64,000 nucleotides of DNA from Augochlora pura (Eukaryota; Arthropoda; Insecta; Hymenoptera; Halictidae). Location: the NCBI RefSeq assembly GCF_028453695.1, contig NC_135782.1, positions 13,764,001-13,828,000 on the forward strand, given 5' to 3'. Shown in pieces: positions 45,191-55,279 of this stretch; the stretch's first letter is position 1, and every line of letters starts with the position of its first letter. A program made the translations under genes and the position numbers. The notes beneath the pieces were generated by a model. It worked only from the letters and a program-made list of their open reading frames with translations, did not search any database and was not told where the DNA came from.

Positions 45191-45194
45191 GGCT

Positions 45195-45207
45195 GATTGC
45201 GAAAACG

Positions 45208-45249
<42 letters not shown>

Positions 45250-45375
45250 GTGAAAGTAAGGGAGACAACAAAATAAACGAAAAAAGAGGGAGAAACAGGA
45301 AAATACAGAGAGGAAGAGAGACAAAAAAATAAAGGAAAAAGAAAGGAAAAGAGATGTAGAAAAATAGGGAGACAA
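45195..45375 (+). repeat. GA tract 1
   Basis: (GA)n at about 45209-45246, then AG/A-rich sequence leading into repeat unit 1. Confidence 0.85.
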
Positions 45376-46015
45376 TAATTAAGAGATAGGAATTAAACTA
45401 ATTTATTCAAAAGATCTTTAATTCAAATTCAATTTAGTAGTATTAATTTCTACTATGTTAAACACATTTTTAATAAAATAATTTTAAGAGATTTAAAATT
45501 GGAGGTTTTATGTTCAAATTCCAGTTAAAATAGTATTAATCTTGTATGGTAACCATACTTTTAACATAAGCCCGTGTAATTTTGAGGCAACGTGACAATT
45601 TATCGACATTTTACCAAATAATTTTAGTATTCTTTACAAGATAACGTATATTAATTATATTAATTATATAAGGTCTCTGAGATAACCAATAACAATACTG
45701 ACAATCGGCAGTTTTATCAATGTGAAATAATGAAGTAAATAATAATAATAATAAACTTGACATAACCTTACAAATTTTCCGAACACCGGAAGCCAATGGA
45801 AGAAATTCGGCCTATGGAGGGATAACCATGAATACACGTTTTATAATTCTTGTTATTATTTATTTAAACTTATTCGAATACAGATTTTTTTTCATTTGCG
45901 ACAAAGATAATTACAAGTAAAATACAAAAAAAGGAGGATCTTTCACAATAATTTCCAAAACAATTTAAACGAAATCTTGATATTTTGTCAGGAATTTCTA
46001 GACTGATGTGCAGAT
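45376..46015 (+). repeat. 0.45-kb unit between GA tracts, copy 1 (with 0.26-kb insert)
   Basis: Begins ACAATAATTAAGAGATAGG and shares AAAAGATCT, TAATTCAAATTCAAT, TACACGTTTTATAAT and AAAGGAGGATC-type blocks with copies 2 and 3. About 0.26 kb at 45566-45825, absent from the others, splits it; that insert contains AATTCGGCCTATGGAGGGAT and has no clear TIRs. Confidence 0.82.
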
Positions 46016-46072
46016 AGAGAGAGACAGGGAGAGAGAGAGAAAGAGAGAGGAGGAGAGAGAGAGAAGAAAGAT
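46016..46072 (+). repeat. GA tract 2
   Basis: AGAGAGAGACAGGGAGAGAG-type tract joining copies 1 and 2. Confidence 0.85.
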
Positions 46073-46525
46073 GAAAAAATTGGGACGCAATAAATCAGAT
46101 ATAAGAATTAAACAAATGTATATAAAAGATCTATAATTCAAATTCAATATATTATTATTATTATTATTAATAATAAGTAATATATATAAGTATCAACTAG
46201 TATTATGTTGAGCATATTTTTTACGATATTAATTTAAGAAATTTAAAACTACAGATTTAAAATACAAATACCATTTAATAGTATTAATTGTATGGTGAAG
46301 TATATTTTTAATATAATCGTCGATACACGTTTTATAATCTCGATATTATTTATTTAAATTCATTCGAATACTAATTTTGTACATTTGCAACAAAGGTAAT
46401 TCCAAGTTAAATACAAATAAAGGAGAAGCATTTACAAAAATTTCCAAAATAATTTGATGAAATCATAATAAATCATAACCTGAATTTTTGTTAAAAATTA
46501 TTAGTTTTCTGACCACTGTGCACTG
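46073..46525 (+). repeat. 0.45-kb unit between GA tracts, copy 2
   Basis: Shares with copy 3 GTATGGTGAAG, TACACGTTTTATAATCTCG, TTTAAATTCATTCGAATAC, AAAGGAGAAGCATT and a 3' end leading into GA repeats (GCACTGAAATAGAGAGA here, GCATTGAAATAAAGAGA in copy 3). Confidence 0.88.
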
Positions 46526-46612
46526 AAATAGAGAGATAGAGAGAGGGTGAGAGATGAAGAGAGCAAGAGAGAATGACAGAGAGGTAGAAATGGAGATAGA
46601 GATAGGGATAGG

Positions 46613-46654
<42 letters not shown>

Positions 46655-46671
46655 CACCGCGATGGAGAGAG

Positions 46672-46714
<43 letters not shown>

Positions 46715-46770
46715 CAGACAGGAACCGCGATGGAGAGTTGCAGAGAGACAGAGGGAGAGAGAGAGAGAAT
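46526..46770 (+). repeat. GA tract 3 with internal CCGCGATGGAGAGAG duplication
   Basis: GA-rich. CCGCGATGGAGAG followed by TTGCAGAGAGA occurs at 46659-46684 and again near 46727-46748. Confidence 0.88.
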
Positions 46771-47260
46771 GATCTTGCGGCTCGATGATAATTAAATTGC
46801 CCCGCGGTGCTAGCAGTGACTAAACAGTCATTACAACGACTAGGTCATAATTGCGGTACCAGCCACACGAGCATGCTGGCAAGATAATCGCCGGCCGAGA
46901 TATATCTATCTGGCCGGCTAGGTCAGCCGTTAATTTACCATTATAATTGATTTGCATATAGATTGAATCAGATAAATTCGCGGCGAGACGAACCGGCACA
47001 CACGGGGCGGCGCAGCGGTGTTCGACCAGCGCGAAGGAAACGAGCCTGGAAACATGCTCACGATCCTCCTGGCAACTTGTAATCGCCGCTCGTTTATTGG
47101 CTGCAACGCGCGACGTACCCGGCCCGTCTATTTTTGCCCGATCTCGCTTTAATATTATGACTCTCGTTGCCTTGTAATCAACGGTACTCCTATAATGAAA
47201 TTCTACGTATAATAATTCGCGATGCCCCGATGATAATACAAATCGACTTACTCGATCGTG
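46771..47260. other. Complex island, candidate conserved non-coding DNA
   Basis: Non-repetitive, moderately GC-rich block with ATTTGCATATAG near 46969 and a GCCGGCC...GGCCGGC hairpin at about 46890-46918. No open frame of note. Regulatory role is inference from complexity amid repeats. Confidence 0.4.
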
Positions 47261-48230
47261 AGAAACGTAAATGAAAACCTATTTAGTGTTTTGTAATTTT
47301 CATAAATTGGAGGGAAGATGGTAATCTTTATAGATTTGTTTAATGTGTTTCGATTGTTTTTTTTATTGTTTCTGGACATTTTTGTTGCGAATCAATAAAA
47401 TCTGCGGTCCAGTAATGATATATAAGCATAAATAATTATGTAGTAATAGACTAATGATTTAATAATAATACTAATGTAAGCATGTGTGACTATATAAAAA
47501 TAATTTTAATAATCTAGTATTGATAATATAACTGGAAATAATCTAATAATTAAATAATTTAGTAATGGTAACATAACCGCAAGTAGCAATATGGTAATAA
47601 TCTGATAATTTAGTAATAATAACAACAATAATATAAACGTAAATAAAAGATAATAATGATCTAATAGTTTAATAACAATGACAGTATAAACATGAATAAT
47701 AATATAATTATTATAACCCCTATAGTTTATATATTATATGTAATTTTATATATAATATAGCCGTACAATTTTATATAGTTTAAAATAAATGATTGAATTT
47801 AACACAAAATAAAAAAATAAAACACGCATTTTCAGATGCATTAACAAGTAAAGGTAACAAATTATATTCACAAGTATCTCATACGTGACACTTATAAATA
47901 TAATAATGTAAATTCGGTCATACAAGTTGAAACAAAAAAAGAATAAATACTATAAACAAATCATACAATCGCTTAAGATAACTATATAAAACGTCATTGG
48001 TCATCAATAAGTAATAATATTAAGAACCTCAAACTTCTTGGAATATGTTATTAATAAATATAAGTATAAAATTAGTGATCAAAATTAAGAAAAAAAAATT
48101 GATTTTACAACTTTAGAATTTAAATTTATAAAATGTTCGACTGTGGCATGAGGACCGTGATACGGTAATGAATTTTTACTTTTCAATATATATATATATT
48201 TATTTATTTATTTAAATATATGGCGTGGAA
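47261..48230. other. AT-rich spacer with degenerate TAATAAT repeats
   Basis: 47440-47720 carries loose repeats such as TAATAATCTAATAATT and TAATGGTAACATAA. TATATATATATTTATTTATT lies near 48188. No gene. Confidence 0.45.
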
Positions 48231-48455
48231 GTCAAAGTCATACCAGCATGCAAATACTTTTAGGTGACACTATACTTTTGGCTAGAGAGAATGTATTCTC
48301 AGGCCACGAGCCTCGCGAGGTCGAACTAATCGAAAGGAAGGAGGAATGACAGAAAAAGAGAGAGAGAGAGAGGGGAGGGAGGGAGGGGGGGGGAGAGGAA
48401 GGGAGAGAGCAAGAAAGAAAAATAAAAGGAAAAAACAGAGAAATAAAAATAAAAA
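48231..48455 (+). repeat. GA tract 4 with short leading sequence
   Basis: GAGAGAGGGGAGGGAGGG tract at 48358-48410, leading into copy 3 of the 0.45-kb unit. Confidence 0.8.
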
Positions 48456-48897
48456 ATAGAGACACAATAAGTCAGAGATAAGGATTAAACAAATTTATTT
48501 AAAAGATCTGTAATTCAAATTCATTATAAATTTTTCGTTCGTTATAATATTAATTGTATTATGATTGTAGTATAGTAACAATTGTATTATGATGGGCATA
48601 TTTTTAATGAGATTAATTTAAGAATTTAAAAATCAGAGCTTTAAAATTGAAATTCCATTTAACAGTATTAATTTTGTATGGTGAAGCATGATTTTTAATA
48701 TAATCATCAATACACGTTTTATAATCTCGTTATTATTTATTTAAATTCATTCGAATACGGATTTTGTACATTTGCGAGGAAGATAATAAAAAGTAAAATA
48801 CAAAAAAAGGAGAAGCATTAACAAAAATGTCCTAAAAACGTTTTGACGAAATCCTGAGTTTTTGTTGAAAATTATCGGCTTTCAGGCCGCTTTGCAT
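48456..48897 (+). repeat. 0.45-kb unit between GA tracts, copy 3
   Basis: Starts AGACACAATAAGTCAGAGAT; closely parallels copy 2 and ends GCATTGAAATAAAGAGAGAG. Confidence 0.88.
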
Positions 48898-49135
48898 TGA
48901 AATAAAGAGAGAGAGAGAGAGAGAGAGGGGGAAAGAGCGAAAGAGATTGTGAAAGATATGGAGAGAGAGAGAGATGGGGGGAGAGAGAGGGGGAGAGAGA
49001 GAGAGAGAAAGAAAGAAAGAAAGAAAGAGCGGTGGAGAGCAAGAGAGAGAGCGAGGGAGAGAGTAAAAAAGACAGAGAAGTAAAAGAGAAAAACAAAGAT
49101 AGCGAAAGAAAGACAGTGAGAGAGCGAGAGAGACA
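48898..49135 (+). repeat. GA tract 5
   Basis: GA repeats with AAAGAAAGAAAGAAAGAAAG near 49007-49028. Frames of 74-126 codons on the minus strand are repeat translations. Confidence 0.88.
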
Positions 49136-49298
49136 TGGGTCGGAAAGAAAAGCGAAGGGTATAGAAACGAGTCACTATAACTGCCATCCATAGGCGTATC
49201 TTCGCCGGGCAACAGCGACTACACAACACCAAAGTCCATTCAATCTAATACTTCTAGGAGGAGGGGCCGAGCGGGACGCGAGAGGTCGGCAAAGCTAG

Positions 49299-49335
<37 letters not shown>

Positions 49336-49860
49336 AGAGGGGTGGCGAGCGGCGAGCGGCAGGGTTAGCAACAACCATTTGAACTCACACAGCCAAAGGG
49401 GTCGGACATGAACGTGGTTAGGGGCAGTTTAATATCGGATAATTGAATTCGAACCCCCCACCCGCTGGCCACACGACCTCTGGCTCGCTCCTGGCCACGA
49501 AGGAACGGGACCGGGATGAACAGAGGGGGGGAGGGGGTGGCGAAAGAGAGACCGAGTGACTCGGTGGACCGCGCGACGAAGTGAGAGAGAGAGGGGGAGG
49601 GGGACGACGGACACGGAGAAATAAACGCGGCTAGGGAAAAAGAAACGCCGCGAGGAAAGAGCAAGGCGAAACACATTCGAGGACCAAGAGAGCAAGATAA
49701 AGAGCAGATGGGACGGCCGGATAGGGAATAAATGAAAACAGGAACCGTTGGCGAGATGATGAGCGCCATGATTTATCCAGTTCCGCGTGTTCGTGCGCAG
49801 CGGAGAGATCTTTTGTCGATTTTCTGAAATATTCGACGATAACTGGTAGTATTATTTTTG
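49136..49860. other. GC-rich island with a G35 run
   Basis: 35 consecutive G at 49300-49334, with more GGGGGG runs near 49525-49600. Overlapping minus-strand frames (134, 88 codons) are Ser/Pro/Arg-rich and unconvincing. Confidence 0.4.
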
Positions 49861-49864
49861 TTTA

Positions 49865-51400
49865 ATGTGATAGGTTAGGGTTAGGTCTGCGTTAGGTCCG
49901 CGTTAGATTTGAATTAGGTTGGTGTTAGGTTTCGGTTAGATATACGAGAATATTGTTCTATCCATGTTCATTCTTCGTCGACAACACTGGCGCAGGTATG
50001 ACTGTATTTTAAAATTTGTTAGCAAGGTTTGTTAGGTTAGGGTTCGGTCTGAGTTAATTCTGATTAACGCCTGGATAATCTGAAAGCATACATACAGTGT
50101 TCAAGTATTGTTTTCCTTCGATAAGAAAATCATGAAAAACGACGTCGAGATAAGTGCAAATGTATCGTGAGATCTGTCAGCCATTTATATTAGGTTAGGG
50201 TTAGTTCTGATTTACGCCTGGATGATCTGAAAGTGTAAGTATAGCCTTCCCAAGTATCATATTCGTTCGATAACAAAATCATGAAAAACAGCGTTGAGAT
50301 AAGTACAAATGTATCGTGAAATGTAGCAGTCATTTATATTAGGTTAGGGTTAGGTCTGAGTTAGTTCTGATTTACGCCTGAGTTATGTAACAGTATAGGT
50401 ACAGCCACCGAGTATTATTTTCCTCCGATAACATAATAATTAAAAACAACGTTAAGACGATTAGAAAGGTATTGTGAAATTTTTCAGTAACTTATATTAG
50501 GTTAGGGTTACGTCTGGGTTAGTTCTGAATTAGGTATGGATTATCTGAAAGTATAGATAAACTCAGTACTTATCGTTTCCCTTTAATGATAAAGTAATTC
50601 AAAATAACATCGACGAGTGAAGAATCGTTTCTGAAATGTTTTAGCAAACTGTGTTAGATCAGAGTTAGGCATTGGTTAGGTCTGAGTTAGGTGTCAATTA
50701 GAACTTAATTAGATCTCGATTAGAGCTCCGTTAGATCTCGATTAGGTAAAAAAGCATCATTCCACAAATGTTCATATGACGAAGAGTCGACAACAATATA
50801 ATCAGAAATAACAATGACACAACTATAAATTTGTCCTAAAATTTGTTAACAAATTAAGTTGGGTTAAAGTTAGGTACTAATTTACGCCTGGATTATTTGA
50901 AACTATAAGTACAGCTTTTAAATGTTATTTCCCTTCGATAACAGAAACATTAAAAAACAACCTTAATAAACAAATATAAATGTATTGTAAAATTTGTCAG
51001 TAATATATGTTAGGTTAAGGTTAGGTCTGGGTTAATTCTGGATTAGACGTGGATTATTTGAACGTGTAGACACACTTATTAATCATTATTTTCCTCTAGT
51101 AAAAAAGAAATTGAAAATAATATTGACACGTAAAGAATTGTTCCAAAAATGTTTTAGAAAAAGGTGTTAGGTTAGGATTAGGTCTCAGTTAGGTTTCCAT
51201 TATTTAAAATAACATATAACTCTATTTTCATTTTTCTCTATCAACAGAGGAATGAAAACTAATTTAGACACGAGCGTAAGCAGGTTTAAAATTAATTAGT
51301 AATATCCGTTAGGTCAGAGTTAAGTCCGAGTTTATTCTGTATTAAATGTGGATCATGTTAAAGCAGACGTACAGCTATTATTTCTAGAAACATTATCACC
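49865..51400 (+). repeat. TTAGG-bearing satellite, about 155-bp unit, about ten copies
   Basis: TTAGGTTAGGGTTAGGTCTG or variants recur near 49874, 50032, 50190, 50340, 50497, 50650, 50857, 51010, 51168 and 51307. Each is followed by GATTTACGCCTGGATTATCT, a TTTTCCTTCGATAACA block and AAGTACAAATGTATCGTGAA. Spacings are about 140-205 bp. Confidence 0.93.
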
Positions 51401-51690
51401 ACTATATTTATATAGAATTTCTCTAAGAGATATATTTTATCATACATAAAATTTCTATCCAACATAAACAATAAATTCCGTCTTTAAAATTAACAAAAAA
51501 GAAATAAAAAAGTAACAACAATTATTTTATAACAACAGAGTGAGTTAATAAGGAAAATTCTCCGAAGTACAATTGCAATTTTTGCACCAAGTGTCACTAA
51601 ACGGTCCACTGAATAATCATTAGTATAATTATAGAATAATAATAATAGTAATTAAAAATCCTATATATCGTTCTAAGAATTGTTTCTCGC
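51401..51690. other. AT-rich spacer
   Basis: Low-GC, with no recognisable unit of the flanking satellite after about 51400. Confidence 0.35.
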
Positions 51691-52178
51691 CTGTCATCGA
51701 GTTATTAACAACGTTTCTATTTTTACGCTTCCGCGGGGTTGCAGGCGCTCGCTTCCGGTTTGACAAGAAGTGGCACGATTGTGCCGGTCCCACGGTGGCA
51801 AATTAATATTAAAACAAACGTATAGGGAAATCGCCTGAATCGCGCGGTAATTAGAGCTAGAAAGTTGGTGTTGACGTTTATTTTGGCCGCGCGGAACGCG
51901 GACAACTTTTAATGAGATATGTCTGAATTATAGAAAGCCGTTACCGAAACGGGAAGACAGAAAGATTAAAGCGGCTGTAATTACTTCATGTTCATTAATT
52001 GCTTTCCCAAACCCGAGCGAATTAAATTATTGCGAACTTGGGTCACGCTAGGCCGTCGCCGTTCGGCATCACGGCTCGTTCTCGGCGAACAATGCGACTC
52101 CGGTAAACAACGAAACGAAAAATTGCGGATCCAGGTTTCCAGGTGCGGGCAACTTTCTACGAATGTATGGCGCACGTG
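51691..52178. other. GC-rich island merging into a 120-bp array
   Basis: Complex block. Frames of 60-71 codons on both strands have no family signature. Its right edge runs into the first unit of the tandem array. Confidence 0.35.
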
Positions 52179-52905
52179 GAAAATGTTCTTGAACCGTCTA
52201 TAACAATTCCAGCCTGTTTGTTAATTATTAAATAATACGAGTTTATAGATAATTATTTTGAGGTTATGCCGAGATTATGTCAACGTCTGATGCAATTGGA
52301 AAATGTTCTTGAACCGTCTACAACGATTTAAACGTATTTGTTAATTATTAAGCGATACGAGTTTGCAAATAATTATTCAATATGACGTTAGCGAGGTTAT
52401 GTTAATGTCAGGTGCAACTGGAAAATGTTCTTGAACTGTCTATAACAATTCCAATGTATTTGTTAATTATTAAATAATACGAGTTTATAGATAATTATTT
52501 TGAGGTTATGTCGAGATTATGTCAACATCTGATGCAATTGGAAAATGTTCTTCAAATGTCTAAAACGATTCTAACGCATTTGTTAATTATTAAGTGATAA
52601 CAGTTTGCAAATAATTATTCAATATGGTGTTAGTGAGGTTATGTCAACGTTTAGTGCAACTACAAAATGTTCTTGAACCGTCTATAAAAATTCCAACGTA
52701 TTTGTTAATTATTAAGTGATACGAGATTGTAAATAATTATTCAATATGGTGTTAGTGAGGTTATGTAGAGGTTATGTCAACGTTTAGTGCAACTACAAAA
52801 TGTTCCTGAACCGTCTATAACAATTCCAACGTATTTGTTAATTATTAAGTGATACTGGTTTGCAAACAATTATTTAATATGGCGTTAGCGAGGTTATGTG
52901 TCACG
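52179..52905 (+). repeat. 120-bp tandem array with alternating A/B units, six copies
   Basis: GAAAATGTTCTTGAACCGTC-type starts at 52179, 52299, 52421, 52541, 52663 and 52795 (approximate). Units 1 and 3 share GAGTTTATAGATAATTATTT and GAGATTATGTCAAC. Units 2, 4, 5 and 6 instead carry TTTGCAAATAATTATTCAAT-like sequence and GTTAGCGAGGTTATG or GTTAGTGAGGTTATG. Confidence 0.93.
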
Positions 52906-53089
52906 TGTCACAAAGATTTTCACAATTTAGATTTTAGCTGATGTGGTCTTACGATCTTTCATACAATTTATTATTTAACGAACAGTTTAAAAAAAAAATT
53001 GTTAATAAATATTCATTTTATTCTTATTGATCGGATAAATTAATCAGGATATAATTGATTAATTATTTTATAACTATTTTATAATTAAG
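52906..53089. other. AT-rich spacer
   Basis: Unassigned low-GC sequence. Confidence 0.3.
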
Positions 53090-54420
53090 GTTTGGATCAC
53101 GTTTGGGTTAGGTGTGGATTAATTAATAATTTGTTCACGGCTACAAATTATTATTCTTGTCCGATGACAAGATAATTAAAAATTACATTGACGGAAGTAC
53201 AAACGAAGAGAAAAGTTTTTAGCAAAATAGTGTTAGGTTTCGATTAGGTTCCCTTTATCTTAAATAATATATAATCCCGTCAATCATTATTTTTCTTCAT
53301 CAACGAAAGAGTAAAAAATAACTTTGATATAATTATAAATGGTACGTAAAATTTGGCAGTTGAAGATTTCCAATTATTATTTTCCACTAATAATAATATA
53401 ACTGGAAACAATTTTGTCATAAGTGCAGACGTATCAAAGATTTCATAACCAGACATGTTAGGTTTCTATTATATTCAACACTATAATAATTCCATCAATA
53501 TACATATTTCTGCAATAATAATAGAACAAACATAATGTTGACGTAAATACAAACACAAAAAATATAAAAAATACGACTATATTGATTAATTCTAATAACA
53601 TATTCTAAAATTTGTTAGGTTATGGCTAACACGAATTTATATTTCTAACTTAGACTTAAGTCTAAAATTAGATATAGAGTTAGACGTAGATTAGCTGAAA
53701 ATTTGCAATTATTATTTTTTTCGAACAATAACATATTTCTTATAATACTGGCACAAGTACAAACCTATCTAAAATTTATCACCAAATAGCTTAGGTCTCG
53801 GTTATATCTCTATTATAACCAACACCATAAAATTTAAAAAATCTTAATTTTTCCACAGCATCAAAACATAAAATAAAAAATAACTTCGACATAAAATTTA
53901 CCCTAAAATTTGTCAGTTAGGTTAGATAGCATGTTAGGTTAGAGTTAAGTCCAAGTTAGATCTAGAATTAAACGTGGATCGGCCGAAAATTAACAATTAT
54001 TATTTTCTTCGAACAATAACATATTTGTCATAATACTGGCACAAGTACAAAGCTATTCAAAATTTATCACCAAATAGGTTAGGTCTCAGTTAGGTCCTAT
54101 TATAATAAAAACCACAAAATCCCAAAAATCTTAATTTTTGCACAGCAACAAAATATAAAATAAGAAATAACTTCGACATAAAATTGATCGTGAAACTTGT
54201 CAATAAGTATATTAGGTTAGAGTTAGGTCTAAGTTAGATCTATATAGTTAGACCTAACCAGCAATGAAATCCTAGAAATTTTAAATTTTTCCACAGCAAC
54301 AAAATATAAAATAAAACATAAACTTCGACATAAAATTTACCCTAAAATTCGCCAATAAAGTTTTTTAGGTTAGACCTAGGTCCAAGTTACATAGGTCCAT
54401 TATATGCTAACATAATCGTA
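53090..54420 (+). repeat. TTAGG-bearing satellite, second block (diverged)
   Basis: Same family as 49865-51400: GTTAGGTTAGAGTTAAGTCC and GTTAGGTCTCAGTTAGGTCC with CGAACAATAACATATTTGTC and AAATAACTTCGACATAAAAT modules. Units are more irregular, and some form longer pairs (53690-53840 resembles 53985-54150). Confidence 0.85.
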
Positions 54421-55086
54421 AACCGGGCTGAGGTTAGCGCAAACGTATCGAGAATTAGGACGAAAACAGTGGGGCGCGACATCTGGCGAATAAAATCGCG
54501 TGGAAAAAAAACAGAAACAAATCCGCGGTTTGCACAGCCCCTTAATTTCAGTGGGCACGGTTTAACTCGCCGGGATTGTTTACCGGCGGAATTTCCATAA
54601 AGTTCTCTTCCCGCCGGGTGCGCGAGCATCCGTCGATATACGAAACTTAACGAATGAATATTCCGTGTCACCGGCCGGGACTGATTTTTTATTAGACGCG
54701 TCCGCGTCGCGAGAATTTGTCCGGCGCTCGGGCGGCGTCGGCGCCGTCGACGGAAGAGCGCGACGGTAACCGGCGGCCCGCGCGAAATTGCGAAAGTTAA
54801 ACCGGGGGCCCGGGTGAAATTGTAAACTTACACCGTGTCTAATGAGATTCCATTTTGTTTTTCGTTCGCCACGCGTGACTCGCGCCGACTCCTTTTGTTA
54901 CGCGCGGCTCCGGCGACGAAGAGAGACGGCGCCGCGGATTTATTTTTATTTCCAACTCGAAATCCGACGGCGACGTCGCCGAATTTCCGGCGACCTGTGC
55001 GCGCACGATTTTAACGGGGGAAAGTCAAGAATTAATCTCCGCCGGTGTGCAATTTACATTAACATTTCTGCGACATTTATGAGAAT
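54421..55086. other. GC-rich island, no gene recognised
   Basis: CpG-rich block, strongest at 54690-55030, with CGGGGGCCCGGGTG near 54802. A minus-strand 94-codon frame and a plus-strand 82-codon frame lack family features. Confidence 0.35.
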
Positions 55087-55277
55087 TTAACGCTTTGCAT
55101 TTTTGAGGCAGTGTTCAAATTGTTATATCGCGTCCCAAGATAATTTTTGTACGAATAAAGTTTAGATTTAGATTTTGCACTTTTAAAAGTGCACTTTATT
55201 ATATTATATGGAAATATTGTGAGCTAGGTAAATTATTTCTAATTAACACCTAAAATAGCTTCGAGTGTAAAGGGTTG
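55087..55277. mobile_element. MITE-like element, TTAACGCTTTGCA ... TGTAAAGGGTTGA
   Basis: Imperfect inverted ends of about 20 bp: TTAACGCTTTGCATTTTTGA on the left, CTTCGAGTGTAAAGGGTTGA on the right. The right end matches in inverse the fragment at 21801. An internal palindrome TGCACTTTTAAAAGTGCA lies at about 55176-55193. Confidence 0.6.
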
Positions 55278-55279
55278 AT

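Noticed and set aside
49865..51400. True telomeric array
   Set aside because: TTAGG occurs once to three times per 155-bp unit, not in uninterrupted tandem.
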